Shown: positions 38,687-50,443 of the stretch, one piece after another
How positions within the stretch are numbered: position 1 is the stretch's first letter
Layout: each line of letters opens with the position of its first letter
From: Phycisphaerae bacterium
Lineage (GTDB): Bacteria; Planctomycetota; Phycisphaerae; UBA1845
Assembly: GCA_013360585.1 (NCBI GenBank)
Contig: JABWBH010000037.1
Span: 1 to 64,000, forward strand
Direction of reading: 5' to 3'
DNA length: 64,000 nucleotides
Made by a program: the position numbers and the translations under genes
Notes under the pieces: model-generated
What the model was told of the DNA's origin: nothing
Seen by the model: only the letters and a program-made list of their open reading frames with translations
Database searches by the model: none

Positions 38687-39667
38687 TCAACCCTCCGCGG
38701 CCGGAATCGCCGACAGATCCCGCCGCGCTGCGTCGTCAAGACTGACGTTAAGCGCCGCCAGGTTTTCTCGAAGCTGCGACAACCGGGTCGCGCCGAGGAT
38801 GACGCTGGAGACGCCGGGCTGCTCCAGCGCCCACGCCAGCGCCGCTTGCGCTCGCGTACACCCGAGACGGTCCGCCACCGGCTGCACCGCCCGCGCCCGC
38901 TCGACGTTCTCCGGCGTCACGAGCTTGTCGCGCAGCCAGTCCAGGCGGGACATGCGCGCGTCCTTCGGCACGCCGTCGTCGTACTTTCCGGTCAGCAGTC
39001 CCGACGCCAGCGGACTCCAGACCACCGCGCCCATCCCGTGCCGCTCCAGCGCCGGCTGCACGTCCTCGAGGTACTTGCGGCGATAGAGGATTGAAAGCTG
39101 AGGCTGCTCGACCTGCGGAGCGTGAAGATGGCGCCGATCGCACAGCGCGCGAACGTCGTTCACCTGCGCGCCCGTCCACTCACTGGTGCCCCAGTAAAGC
39201 ACCTTGCCCTGACGGATCGCGTCGTCCATCGCTCGGGCGGTCTCCTCCAGCGGCGTTTCCTCGTCGAAGCGGTGGCAGAAATAAAGGTCGAGGTAATCCA
39301 CCCCGATCCGCTCGAGGCTTCGGTCGATCGACTCCAGGATATGCTTGCGCGACAGGCCGCGGTCGTTCACGTCGTCGCTCATCGGGAAGTAGACCTTCGT
39401 CGAGATCACCAGCTCGTGTCTGGGAAACTCGCGCAGGACGCGGCCCATCGCTTTCTCGGCCTTGCCTTTTTCGTAGACGTCGGCGATGTCGAAAAAGTTG
39501 ACGCCCGCGTCGAACGCGGCGGTGATGAGGCGGCGCGTCGCGGCGCGGTCGGTGATGCTCCCGCCGAACGTCGTCCAGCCGCCCAGGCCGAACACGCTGA
39601 CGCGTGTACCGCACTTGCCCAGCGGACGATATTGCATCGTGATGTCCTTCATGCTCCCCTCCTGCAA
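38687..39667 (-). CDS. Aldo/keto reductase
   Basis: 326 aa; 'GVNFFDIADVYEKGKAEKAMGRVL', 'YLDLYFCHRFD', 'LGATRLSQLRENLAAL'. Confidence 0.92.
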   Translation of the reverse strand: MQEGSMKDITMQYRPLGKCGTRVSVFGLGGWTTFGGSITDRAATRRLITAAFDAGVNFFDIADVYEKGKAEKAMGRVLREFPRHELVISTKVYFPMSDDVNDRGLSRKHILESIDRSLERIGVDYLDLYFCHRFDEETPLEETARAMDDAIRQGKVLYWGTSEWTGAQVNDVRALCDRRHLHAPQVEQPQLSILYRRKYLEDVQPALERHGMGAVVWSPLASGLLTGKYDDGVPKDARMSRLDWLRDKLVTPENVERARAVQPVADRLGCTRAQAALAWALEQPGVSSVILGATRLSQLRENLAALNVSLDDAARRDLSAIPAAEG

Positions 39668-39733
39668 AGGCGCGTCGCGAACTTCACGCGAGAAATATCA
39701 CCTGCGACTTTCGCGGTTCGCCCGGCGCCTCCG

Positions 39734-42700
39734 TCAGGGAGCGTTCGTACCCGAAGCGCCGGCAAGTTGAAAGCGGTCCTTCTCCTGCGTCACCCCGAAC
39801 ACGGCGAGTTCCGACCGCTTCGGCGCCAAGGCGTCAACAATGCGCTTCATGTCCTGCTCCGCCTCTCGCAACCGCACCCGGAACGTACTCATCTGCGCTT
39901 CGAGCGCTTCGCGCTGTCGGGCGATCTTCTCGAATTCCGGTCCGCCGCGCTGACCTCCCCCTCCCCGGCCGCCCTGCCGCGCGACCAGTTCCGCCGCCTT
40001 GCGGTCCAGCTCCTTCATCTCCGCCACCATCTCCTTCAGATCAGCGGTCAGACCCTGCGAAAGCGCATCCAGCTTGAACCACTCCGCGAGCAACGACCGG
40101 GCGTCCGCTGCGGCATTGTTATACTGAATGACGATGCCTGATAACCCTTCCGGAAGCTCGACGGGCGCAACCGTGTAAACGCCGCGTTCCCGTGAAGTTT
40201 GCGCGGGTCGCGCCGGCGTCGGATCAGAAAGACGGGTCGGTCCGCTCGCCGCGTCCGGTGCGATCGCGTACATCATCAAATCAAGGTATCCCGCGTCCGC
40301 CGTGCGCCCCGCCCTCCGCGCCACGGTCATGCCGTCACGAAGCGCGCCAAGCACCGCATCTGTCAGATCCTTCGTCTGAGGATCGTCGGAACGAAGACGG
40401 CGCAACGCCGCGAGACCTGAGACCGCAGCGGAAAACGTGCCCGCGTTCGCCCAGCGCCGGATCGAGTCCGCTAGCGAACCCGTCGATCGGGTTCGAATGA
40501 CCTCCTGGATCACCACCGATCTCGGGTCGTCGCTTGCGCTGTCGTAACGCCAGAGGACCAGGTTCCGAAGAAGCGCGGCCGACTCCCGCGGTCCGTAAGC
40601 GGGCGTTTCATAAAGAAAGGCGCCGCTTCCGGTGGCGAGAAGGTCAAACGACGTCAGAATGACGACGGGCCTGCCGCCGACTTCGACCGCCTCGATCCGC
40701 GGTCCCGTCCCTTTTAACGCTGACCGTCCCCAGCGGTTCGGCGCGAAGTCACCGAGGCGCGTCCCTCCCGGAATCTCCCCCGTCAAGACGGGATGATCCG
40801 CCGGAAACTCGCGCCGGCTTCCGCCGAGTCGTTCCGCCAACACCCCCAGCAGGCGATGTGCGGCATCATCAGACGACGGGCTGAACGAAGGGGTCTCGAT
40901 CCAGATCAACGCCCCGCCCCGGGCCAACTCAACAAGCCGGTCCCGCGTCGACGCATCCGGATCCGCCTCGCCCCGCGCCTCCACGTAAACCAGATCGACC
41001 GCAGCGTCGGGCGCCAGGTCGGAAAGATCGCAGGTGACGAGGCTCAACCCGGTCTCGTGATCGAGACGCCGAGCGATCGCGTCCCAGCGCCCCGCCGTCG
41101 TCTCACGCCCCCGCCCCGGACACAGCGACGCAATCATCAAGTGTCCTCTCGCCGGAGCCGCCGGTCCGGAAAGCTCCGGTGGACGAAGACGCTTCGGAAG
41201 GTGGGGATACTCCGGCGCGGCGCAAAGCCGCAGGTTCGTCATGATGTTGAACAAGTCCGGGTGACGCTCGTCGAGGTTCTGGTGCCACGCCCCGGCGATG
41301 TCCGTCGGGCACAGGTACACGCACGTCCTTCGGTCGTCGCCGATCCCTTCGATCCGCAGTTCCCCTGCGAGTTTCGAGGACTCCTCCGACGGCAGGGCCG
41401 TGTATACGGGGTGTGCGGGTGGCAACGCGGAGAACGTCCAGGCGCGGTCGGCGAAGACCTCGGCGCAGATTTGACGAAACCCCGACGAGAATCGCTCGGA
41501 CGCCAGATCGGCGTGTGCAAAGATCGTCCCCCCTGCGTCAACGTACTCCCGCAGCCGCAGCTTCTGCGCCGGCGACAGCGACGGCCGGTCGAATCCGCTG
41601 ATAAGCAGGATCGGCGCGTCCAACCAGTCCGACAGGGGAGCCTCGACCGAGACGACCTGCCACTTGTATATCCGCTCGTGCTTCGCGGAGAGGTGGCTGG
41701 TGAGAAAATGAAGATCCCGGTAATACCGGTTCCAGTCCTCGCTCGCTCCGTAACGAAGCTTCGCAAAAAGCACCGGCGCCCGGCCGTAAGTCAGAAACAG
41801 AAGGTGAAACGCTTCGTTGATCGTTCCCGACTGCCCCGGCGAAATCGACTGCACACCCGCCCGGTACCAGTCCACGCTGCCGATCAACTTCCTCCCGGAC
41901 GCGACACCGAGGCGCTCCAGCCCGAAAAGCTGGTAAGGCCCCCCAGCCAGGAGATCATGCTCGGCCAGCCACCCGAACCCGCGCTGCGCGGCACGCAGCG
42001 CACGCTCCACATCTTCGCTTCCGCGCCCGCGCGACGGCACGCCGTGCAGCCGTGTGTAAGGCGGCTCCTTCCGGACAAGATGCTGCGACATCGTTACCAG
42101 CAGGGTGTTCACGCCCGCGGTCGTCATCGTAGCCGTTCCGGCAGACTCGCCCCTGTAAGACCAGCTCCCGTCGTCATTCTGGTGCGTCAGCCAGTGCCGC
42201 AGGACGGAACTTCAGCCGACGCCGTTTCGGCCGCCCACAATCCCAGCACCGCGAACTGCGAACATGAGTGATCGCCGCTTGTGCCCTCCGCGTCGTATCC
42301 GTAAAACCCGTCGCTCTTGATCGCCCCGACCAGCCAGTCCGTGTCCGCCTGAAGCAGTCGGCGGTACTCGCGGCGGCGTTCATCTTCGCCGGTACGCGAC
42401 GCCAGCAGCGCCCAGACTCCCGCCCGGAGACTCCGGCTGTAGGTGCCGGGCAGCGGGTGCTCGGCCAGGTAGCGGACGGCGCGCTCGATCGTCTCATCAT
42501 GCCAGGGAACTCCAGCGGACAGCAGGGCGAACGTCACCAGCGCCGTCACGCCTCCCGCGTGAACGCCATCCAGTTCGTCGGAGAACGCGCCTCGTTTCGT
42601 CCCGTCAACAACCTGTGCCGCCTTCAAACTCCGGATGAGTTCCTCCATCCTCATGTCCACGTGCGCGTCATCGGGCGGAATTGCTCCTGAGACGCCGCAT

Positions 42701-42789
42701 CCGAAGGCGCAAACCGCCCCCAGAAAGACCCCCTTCCGGTGATGTCGGATTGTTCGCACGTCCGGCGCCCCCAGACCTCGCCTTGCCAC
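39734..42789 (-). pseudogene. DUF4159-type protein split by an apparent frameshift
   Basis: Upstream ORF 42187-42789 ends '...LGLWAAETASAEVPSCGTG*'; the continuation 'SVLRHWLTHQNDDGSWSYRGESAGTATMTTAGVNTLLVT' is in another frame leading into the 797-aa ORF at 39734-42127. Confidence 0.75.
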
Positions 42790-42958
42790 CGCTGTCTCTC
42801 TGCTATCGGATTATTCGAGGATCGGCCTTGCCGTTCCAGGGAGGGGCTGACCTGGTGTCCCCCCAGCCCGTGGCGTCTTACCAGATTGCCCCCGAAGAAT
42901 GATTGCAAGCTGCCCCCAGCCTGCTGACAATGCGACACTTATGCAAGGAGGCCTGAAC

Positions 42959-45640
42959 ATGCGCGGATGCTGGACCTTGTTCATCCTCGGTTCGTCGATC
43001 CTGACGGTCATGTCGGCGGGTTGCGCCCCGCCGGATTCCGGCGACGGCAGCAACACCAACGACAATTCCTCCGGCGCTCCGACGGACCGGGTCGGCAGCG
43101 GCACCGCCCGCGTCAGCGGCGTCGTCTACTCCGCTCACGCCGAACCGGCGATCCCGCTCGGCGGCGCGATCCTCGTTCTCGGCGACGCGGTCGCGGTGGC
43201 GAAAGTCAACGGCGCTTTCGATCTTTTCGGCGCTCCGGCAGGACTTCAGCCGCTGATCGTGGACGGAACGCACCTCGTCGTCGGCGACGGGCGTTACGGC
43301 GCGTTCACGTCGCGCCTCGACGTGGTCCAGGGAGAGCAGCGCTTGCTGGAGGAACCGGTCTACCTGCCCTTCATTCCCGTGGTAAGACAGGCGACCGTGG
43401 TTCCGGAAGAGCAGACCGTCGCAACCTCGGAAAGCGGCGTGGTCTGGACGATCCCGCCCGGCGCGGCAAGGAGAGACGGCGACCTTTATGACGGCTGGCT
43501 GTCGGTGATCGATGTTCCGGCGGATCGCGCGCCGCTTCCGCTTTCGGACGACCTTCGCACCTCGATCGTCTCGCTGCTGACGCTGCAACCGATCGACCTG
43601 ATGTTTCAGGGAGGCGTTGCCCCGCGGTTCCCGAACGATGGCGCGGCGGACGCGGACCCGCGCTTTCAGACGCTTCGTGAACTGGATATCGCCACCGGAC
43701 AATACGAGGACGCATTGATCCTTCAGCGATCGTCGCAGGCGTGGCGAGCGGTCAGCGGCGGCATCAGGCGTGCCGGGTGGTTTGCGCGCGCGACGACGAT
43801 CCGCGTGCGCGTGTACGAACCCTGCACGGAATCCGGCGCCCCTTGCGTGGCGACGTGGACGGATGCCCGGCGCATCGTCCGGTCCTTGCGCGCAGGCACG
43901 GTTGCCGGAGCGCGGGCGACGCTTGAACGCCTCGCACGAGCGATGCTCGATCACGAGCGCACCGTCGAAGGCGCGCAGGCGCTGGCGGCGACAGCACTGG
44001 GGGATTTCCGAATCTGCCGTGAAAACGTCGCTGGGATGCTCGCCACCTACCGCCGCCTCGATGACGCGGAGTCGGTTCTTGCCGCGATCCGGACCGCGAC
44101 GGACGCGTGCGCCGATGATGCCGCGTGTGACGCCGCCGACGAGCTGGCCGAACTTCGCGCCGCCCAGGCCACGCAGGCCGCCAACGCACTCATCACCACC
44201 ATCTCCGATCATCTCCCCCGTTTCAACCAACTGGACGCCGCGTTCCAGATCGTGTCCCCTTACTTCGACGGCACGACCTCGATCGAGGAATCCTCGCTCG
44301 AAGCGTTTGAGCAGGCGGTCCTCGATGTGCTCGAAAGTTTCGTGGCCTTTGATCCTTTGCGGTCGCCTGCCGACGCCCACGACGAGATGCTCGATCACCT
44401 CGACGCCGCCAGCCACGCGATCGACGAGGCGCTTCAATCCTACCGCAGCCCGGTCACGAGGTCGGCATCTGCACCGATCCACGTCATGCAGGTTGGTCTT
44501 GATCAGGGTCTGCGGACCTCCGGCGAGGTCTCGACGGACAACGCGGAAATGACTCTTGCAGATCAACCGGAGCCGTCGTTAGTTCTGGCGATCGATCCGG
44601 CCACCGGACGCTGCAGCCTCCCTCGCAGCGTTCTGACGTGGTTGGCCGACGGACCGCCTCTCGACATCACGGTGGACCGGGCGTTGCGAAGACGGGCGCT
44701 TTCGAGCGGACTTCCGGCGGCGGAGGAATTGTCGCCGCAATTTCCGACCTGCCTCTTCCAGGTGTCGGGCGTCGAGCGAGAAGGCGCAAACGTCTTGTTC
44801 ACCGGCGACGGCGGCGCACGAGTCGGTTTCGCCGTCGACGGAGAGCCTCTCGCGTTCATGTCCGGCGAGGGGTTTCACATCACCAACCTTCCTCGCGGCG
44901 GTCGTTACGAACTGGTCGCGTTCAGCGATCGGGAGGATGCCGTTTCGAAGGTTCGCATCCAGTATGACCCGGACCCGGCGTTGTTCGACTTCGACCAGCC
45001 CGTCACCGGAACGTTCGACCTTTTCCGACGCGCCGAGGTCGTCTTCTTTGAAGCCCTGGCCGGCGAAACGGTCCTGGCGGAAGTCGCCTGCTGCAACGGA
45101 GAAGGAACCGCGTTCGAGGCGGAGGTTTATGACCCGGCCGGTCGTCGGCTTGCCGCCGAAGATCGCCCCGGCACAGGAGACGCTGCACCCCTGCGCGGGT
45201 TCGACATCGTTGAGGACGGACTTCACCGACTCGTCGTCAAACCCGACGCCGCCACCTTCGGCGACTACCGGATCGTAGTCAGCAAGACGCCCGCTCCGCA
45301 GATCCGGGACATCCAGTCAGGCGAGGAGGTGACCCTGGATTTCACGGTGGAGCAGCCGACGGTGATCCTGCGCTTCACGGCGGTGTCCGGACAGACGGCA
45401 GAAATCTCCGGGCTCTCGTCCGACAACGTCGATCGCGTCGACCTGCGCGTCACGACTTCGGAGGGTGAAGTCGTCGTTGACCGGGCGACGCTGTATTTCG
45501 ACGGTTCGTCTTTTTCCCGCGTACGCTTTCCCACAACGCAGTCGGCGGCGTACCTTGCGACGCTTCGGGCGCCGGGTGCAGGCGCGCCGGTCGCGAGATC
45601 CTGCGTCATCCGGCTTGACCTGAACTCCGCAACACCCTGA
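42959..45640 (+). CDS. Large lipoprotein with carboxypeptidase-regulatory-like and pre-peptidase-like domains
   Basis: AAGGAGG RBS; lipobox in [32 protein letters not shown]; 893 aa. Confidence 0.8.
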   Translation: MRGCWTLFILGSSILTVMSAGCAPPDSGDGSNTNDNSSGAPTDRVGSGTARVSGVVYSAHAEPAIPLGGAILVLGDAVAVAKVNGAFDLFGAPAGLQPLIVDGTHLVVGDGRYGAFTSRLDVVQGEQRLLEEPVYLPFIPVVRQATVVPEEQTVATSESGVVWTIPPGAARRDGDLYDGWLSVIDVPADRAPLPLSDDLRTSIVSLLTLQPIDLMFQGGVAPRFPNDGAADADPRFQTLRELDIATGQYEDALILQRSSQAWRAVSGGIRRAGWFARATTIRVRVYEPCTESGAPCVATWTDARRIVRSLRAGTVAGARATLERLARAMLDHERTVEGAQALAATALGDFRICRENVAGMLATYRRLDDAESVLAAIRTATDACADDAACDAADELAELRAAQATQAANALITTISDHLPRFNQLDAAFQIVSPYFDGTTSIEESSLEAFEQAVLDVLESFVAFDPLRSPADAHDEMLDHLDAASHAIDEALQSYRSPVTRSASAPIHVMQVGLDQGLRTSGEVSTDNAEMTLADQPEPSLVLAIDPATGRCSLPRSVLTWLADGPPLDITVDRALRRRALSSGLPAAEELSPQFPTCLFQVSGVEREGANVLFTGDGGARVGFAVDGEPLAFMSGEGFHITNLPRGGRYELVAFSDREDAVSKVRIQYDPDPALFDFDQPVTGTFDLFRRAEVVFFEALAGETVLAEVACCNGEGTAFEAEVYDPAGRRLAAEDRPGTGDAAPLRGFDIVEDGLHRLVVKPDAATFGDYRIVVSKTPAPQIRDIQSGEEVTLDFTVEQPTVILRFTAVSGQTAEISGLSSDNVDRVDLRVTTSEGEVVVDRATLYFDGSSFSRVRFPTTQSAAYLATLRAPGAGAPVARSCVIRLDLNSATP

Positions 45641-45662
45641 CCGGGCGGGCAACAGGCGGCTC

Positions 45663-46352
45663 ATGCGCATCAGCGAGATCTTTTTCAGCATTCAGGGCGA
45701 GGGCAAGCTGTCCGGCGTCCCCAGCGCCTTCATCCGCACGACCGGATGCAACCTCCGCTGCACCTGGTGCGACACGCCTTACACCTCGTGGACGCCGGAG
45801 GGGGAGGACATGACGATCGACGCCATCATTGATCGGATCGCGCCCTACCCGACGCGCTTCGTGGTCCTCACTGGCGGAGAGCCGCTGTTGCAGAACGACA
45901 TCGTCGAGCTGACGCGCCGTCTCCGCGACGACGGTCGCCACATCACCATCGAGACCGCCGCGACGATTTACAAACCCGTCATGTGCGATCTCGCCAGCCT
46001 CAGCCCGAAACTGGCGAATTCAACGCCTCTCGCCCGCGACGGGGGAAAGTACGCCGAGGCGCACGAACGCGACCGCTTCCAACCGAACGTGATCGAAGCG
46101 TTCATCCGCACCGCGCCGGACTTTCAGTTGAAGTTCGTCGTCGAGCACGAGCAGGACGTCGAGGAGATCGACCGGATGTTGCAGCGACTGCCGAACGTAC
46201 CCCCGGAGAACGTTCTGCTCATGCCCGAGGGAACCGAAGCGTCCCTGCTCCTTCAGCGAGGCCGGTGGGTCGCGGAAATCTGCAAGTCCCGCGGATTCCG
46301 CTACTGCCCGCGACTGCACGTCGAACTTTTCGGCTGCCGCCGCGGCGTCTGA
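45663..46352 (+). CDS. queE: 7-carboxy-7-deazaguanine synthase (radical SAM)
   Basis: 229 aa; 'EIFFSIQGEGKLSGVPSAFIRTTGCNLRCTWCDTPY' with CxxxCxxC and 'LTGGEPLLQ'. Confidence 0.93.
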   Translation: MRISEIFFSIQGEGKLSGVPSAFIRTTGCNLRCTWCDTPYTSWTPEGEDMTIDAIIDRIAPYPTRFVVLTGGEPLLQNDIVELTRRLRDDGRHITIETAATIYKPVMCDLASLSPKLANSTPLARDGGKYAEAHERDRFQPNVIEAFIRTAPDFQLKFVVEHEQDVEEIDRMLQRLPNVPPENVLLMPEGTEASLLLQRGRWVAEICKSRGFRYCPRLHVELFGCRRGV

Positions 46353-46398
46353 CCTTCGGTTTTGACCGCGCCAGCGACCGGGGTAAGATGTCCGAGGG

Positions 46399-47148
46399 GT
46401 GACCCACGGGGCGTATTCGATGCACACCGACCCTTTGCGAGGCGAACCGCGCATCGTTCACCTCGCCGCCGGTCCTCATCAGACGACTGACGGCGTCGCC
46501 GCTGACCTTGCCGTTGCGGGAATTCCGATCGAAACCGTGACCGATGTCTACGCGGCGCTGGCCTCAGCCAGCCTCCTGAAGCGCGCCGGGCACGGCGTCG
46601 TCCTGGTCGCCTGCGCGGATGAACTGCTCAACGAGGATCTTGAACTTTTCTCGCTGCTTGAGGAGTTCGGCGACGCGATCAAGACCTTCGTTTACGGAGA
46701 CCGCCGATCCGCGCCTCTGATTCAAAGCGCTCTGGACCGCGGCGCCTCGAACCTCTCCCACCTCCCCGAGCACTTGGCGCGCATCGCGCCTTGCCGCCCG
46801 TCTTGCACCCCTGAAAGACCCGAGGAATCCCGCGCCGACGCCGCCATCCTGCGGCTCAATGCCGCAGCCCCCGCCGCACCGATCGCGGACAAGAGCGCCG
46901 CGGACACCCGCGACGACAAAACCCCGGAATCCGCGGTGCGCGTTCCCTGGCTGCGGTATGCGGACGCCCCGCGCCGGATTCCGCCGACCGACCGCCCTCG
47001 CGCGACCCGGATCGAGGCCGGAGCGGACTCCGGCTCAAATCCCACCTCGTTCGACTCGCCGCTGCTGACCCGCGCGGAGCTGGACGCGCTCCTCTCCGAT
47101 TTGACGGATTCCGTGACCGCGCCAGCTCGCCAGGAGCGGTCAACATGA
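46399..47148 (+). CDS. Hypothetical protein upstream of a diguanylate cyclase
   Basis: 249 aa; ends overlapping the GGDEF gene start; disordered C-terminal half. Confidence 0.6.
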   Translation: MTHGAYSMHTDPLRGEPRIVHLAAGPHQTTDGVAADLAVAGIPIETVTDVYAALASASLLKRAGHGVVLVACADELLNEDLELFSLLEEFGDAIKTFVYGDRRSAPLIQSALDRGASNLSHLPEHLARIAPCRPSCTPERPEESRADAAILRLNAAAPAAPIADKSAADTRDDKTPESAVRVPWLRYADAPRRIPPTDRPRATRIEAGADSGSNPTSFDSPLLTRAELDALLSDLTDSVTAPARQERST

Positions 47149-48539
47149 GCGGATTCGGATCGCCCACCCCGGATTCGGACCGAGGCCGCGCGGCGACGAC
47201 GGCGCTTCGATCTTCGGGGGGATGTTTCCGGATCGTCGTGTTCCCGGCCGTGTCTTTTCTCAGCGAATTGCGGGCCGACCTGTCGCGGCGATACCCGAGC
47301 GGAGAGGTGGAGGCGCAGGACACAATGCTTGCCGGCATCGCCTCCCTCGGACGCCGACCCGCCGATGCCATCGTCATCGGCGTCGAGGCGGCGCATCCCC
47401 GCCTGGCCGAAGCGGTCAGCGCCACGCGGCGCCTGACGGGTCCGCGCGCCAGGATCCTTCTCTGCTGCGCCCCCGAGGCGGAGCCAGCCGCACGCCGGAT
47501 CCTGCGCGCCGGCGCGGACGGTTATGTACTGCATCCGCTGTGCGGCACGCAGATTGATGCGGCGCTCGGGCTTTCGACGCCGCTCACGTGGGAACAAGGC
47601 CGACTCACCCGCGTCCCTCCGGGCGCGTCCTCTGCGGAGCTTGAAGCACTCGGGCGGGCGCTGGCCCGCGTCGGGGGTCCGCCGCAGCTGCTCCTCGAAG
47701 CGCTGGTCGCCGCAGTGCGCACCGCGCTCCGTGCCGAGTCCGTCGCCCTCGTGACGCTACGCCGTCACGTCGTCAGCGGTCCGGATGTCGGCACGCCCGT
47801 GCTCGTGTGTCCGGTCGCCGACGACGCGGGATCCCTCGGCGAGCTTCGCGTCGGCCCGAAAATGCGCGGCGCGTACCGACCCGATGACGCCGAGAGGCTT
47901 CAAGTCTACGCGGCTTTGTCCGCACACCTGCTTCGCGCCTCCCGGCGGCAGCGGCGCTGGCGGCGTCTTGCGCAGACTGACGCCTTGTGCGGCGTGATGA
48001 ACCGCCGCGCGTTGGAGTCGCGCCTCGAGCGTGTTCTCGATGAAGCGCGGGATCGACGCATGCCCGTCACCGTCGTCTGCCTTGACCTCGACGACTTCAA
48101 GAGCTACAACGACGTCTTCGGTCACGATGTCGGCGACGACATCCTCCGCCGCACAGCGCAGTTGATTCGCGCCGGATGTCGCGAGCATGACCTCGTCGCC
48201 CGCCTCGGCGGAGACGAGTTCGCCGTCGTCTTCTTCGACCCGACAGGGCCGCGGGTCGCAGGCTCCCGACATCCGGAAAGCGCGATCCGGGTTCTCGACC
48301 GGTTTCGCGAGGCGCTCAACCGGGAGTCGTTCGCCCCGCTCGGAATCTCAGGGCGCGGACGCCTGACGATCAGCGGAGGACTCGCCTCGTTTCCCTGGGA
48401 CGGTGGGGAAGTCGCGTCCCTGCTTCACTGCGCGGATCAGGCGCTGCTTGAAGCGAAACGCCTGGGCAAAAACCGCATCGTCCTCGTTGGGGATCCTGAC
48501 GGATTCGCGCCCCGCGCCGCGGCTCCTGGTGCGACTTGA
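47145..48539 (+). CDS. GGDEF-domain diguanylate cyclase with degenerate receiver-like N-terminus
   Basis: 464 aa; 'VTVVCLDLDDFKSYNDVFGHDVGDDILRR', 'DLVARLGGDEFAVVF'. Confidence 0.9.
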   Translation: MSGFGSPTPDSDRGRAATTALRSSGGCFRIVVFPAVSFLSELRADLSRRYPSGEVEAQDTMLAGIASLGRRPADAIVIGVEAAHPRLAEAVSATRRLTGPRARILLCCAPEAEPAARRILRAGADGYVLHPLCGTQIDAALGLSTPLTWEQGRLTRVPPGASSAELEALGRALARVGGPPQLLLEALVAAVRTALRAESVALVTLRRHVVSGPDVGTPVLVCPVADDAGSLGELRVGPKMRGAYRPDDAERLQVYAALSAHLLRASRRQRRWRRLAQTDALCGVMNRRALESRLERVLDEARDRRMPVTVVCLDLDDFKSYNDVFGHDVGDDILRRTAQLIRAGCREHDLVARLGGDEFAVVFFDPTGPRVAGSRHPESAIRVLDRFREALNRESFAPLGISGRGRLTISGGLASFPWDGGEVASLLHCADQALLEAKRLGKNRIVLVGDPDGFAPRAAAPGAT

Positions 48540-48589
48540 TGCACCACGTCCGGCGGCGTCGTGCCGGTCTTACGAAGCGGAGTGATGTT

Positions 48590-50443
48590 CTACGCCGCCG
48601 TCCGACCGTCAACCTGCGACAGCGCCGCAAGCGCGTCATTCAGCGCCGCCCGACGCTGCTCGAACGGCGCCAGCGCCGGTTCCACCACCCGCGACATGAG
48701 TAGCCCCTCAAGCATCGACCTCGCGGACTGGATTCCTTCCGGAGCTTCCCGTGCCGCTCGAATGTCACGCAGCGCCCGCGCATACATGATCGTCAGACTG
48801 ACAACGTAGATCACCGTGACCACGACCAGTCCGCCGAGAATCTTCACGGCGCTCAACGCCGCGACGATCTGATACAACCCGCCCGCCACGCCCGTCACAC
48901 CTTCCGCCGACGCCACGTGCAGCACCCCTTCCAGCACCGGCTGAACCAGCGGAAACCACCCGATCACGAACCAGACCAGCCCCCGCTTCCACCACGACGG
49001 CGCCGCGTCCCCCTCCCGCGCCGCTGCGATCACACGCTCCTCGAGCTGATGCACCAGCTTCGTGCTTTCCGAGCGAAGCCCTTCCGCGGTCGATCGGACA
49101 TCCTCCGCGCCGCCCGGACTTAGCCGCAAGCGCGAAATCAGGTCCGCCTGATCCGACGCGATCCGAGACCGCACCAGCCGGATCCGCTCCTCCAGACCGA
49201 TGCCGGACACGTTCAGCGCCTCGTCGGGCGTACCCACCGCCGGTTTCGGCGACGACGCCAACCGCTGTCCCACCCAGCGCGGCAACCACCCGAAAAGCCC
49301 GTAAACCCAGCCCAGCACCGGCCAATCCGCCAGCCGCTGAGCGAGCAACTCCTCCGCCAGACGACTGTCCGACCGCGCGCGCGATGAAAGCTGCTCCACC
49401 GCCTCCGTCACATACCCCGGACCGAACCCCTCGCAGAGTAATTCGCGCCGGTAATCCTCCTCGCAGATCCGCATCAGACGCTCATTGATCCGATCCAGGT
49501 CGAAGTGCTCCCGAAGCAGTGACGCCCCGACCTCGCACTCCCGGCGACGGTTCGCCTCCTTGATCCGCCGGACTTCCTCCGCCTTCACAGGTCCGAGCAC
49601 GCGATCCCGCATCCGCCGGAACTCCGCGCTCATCCGCCTCGAAAGCTCGAGCACTGCCTCCCGGTCCTGGGGATACCGCCGCCACTGCGGATCATCCCAC
49701 AACCACTGCACGCGCGCCGCGAAGCCCTCCTCGGTCGGAAACTCCGCCGCCACAAGAAAGTGACGTCCCTCCTCGCCGCCCAGCCCGGCCCGGCTCGTCG
49801 CAGCCAGAAACCACCGACGCTGCGCCTCCAGGAACGACGCCGCTCGATCGCCGTCCTGCTCGACGAACACGTCCGCATCCGTCAGCAATTCGTCCACCTT
49901 GTTCAGGACGCAGTGAACGTTTCCGGGATCCTTCAGCACGCGCCGCGCTAGCGAGACCCACGCTCGATCCCCGGCCTTCCGCGGCGTCACCACCCACAAC
50001 ACCCGGTCCAGCAGCGGCGCGATCTGACGGACGATCCGCGCATGATCGTCGAACTCGCTGTCGAAGTCCGGAAGATCAACCAGCACCACGTTCCGCACCG
50101 CGTCCACCCGATGCGTCACGGTGTCGATCGTCGTCAGGCGTGAAAGATCCTCGAGACGCCTTACCACCGCAGCGCCCGCCGACTCATGCACGTACGCCAG
50201 CGGACGCGACGTCCCCTCGCCCACCTCGTCCGCATCGACCGAAATCGGGGCCCCAACCAGGCTGTTTACCAGCGTGCTCTTGCCCACATCCTTGCCGCCC
50301 AACAATCCGCAAAGCACCACTTCATCCGAAAGCGCCCGCAACGCGCCAAGCTCCAGGTCCGCCGCCGCGGTGTTCGTCAATTCGGAAAGCCGCCGGTTCA
50401 GCGACTCCAGCGGATCCGTGATGGGCGCAGCGACCGCCGTCAT
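48590..50443 (-). CDS. Dynamin-like large GTPase, membrane-associated (B)
   Basis: 617 aa; G1 GGKDVGKST, G3 DLPD, G4 NKVD; C-terminal TM hairpin. Confidence 0.82.
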   Translation of the reverse strand: MTAVAAPITDPLESLNRRLSELTNTAAADLELGALRALSDEVVLCGLLGGKDVGKSTLVNSLVGAPISVDADEVGEGTSRPLAYVHESAGAAVVRRLEDLSRLTTIDTVTHRVDAVRNVVLVDLPDFDSEFDDHARIVRQIAPLLDRVLWVVTPRKAGDRAWVSLARRVLKDPGNVHCVLNKVDELLTDADVFVEQDGDRAASFLEAQRRWFLAATSRAGLGGEEGRHFLVAAEFPTEEGFAARVQWLWDDPQWRRYPQDREAVLELSRRMSAEFRRMRDRVLGPVKAEEVRRIKEANRRRECEVGASLLREHFDLDRINERLMRICEEDYRRELLCEGFGPGYVTEAVEQLSSRARSDSRLAEELLAQRLADWPVLGWVYGLFGWLPRWVGQRLASSPKPAVGTPDEALNVSGIGLEERIRLVRSRIASDQADLISRLRLSPGGAEDVRSTAEGLRSESTKLVHQLEERVIAAAREGDAAPSWWKRGLVWFVIGWFPLVQPVLEGVLHVASAEGVTGVAGGLYQIVAALSAVKILGGLVVVTVIYVVSLTIMYARALRDIRAAREAPEGIQSARSMLEGLLMSRVVEPALAPFEQRRAALNDALAALSQVDGRTAA

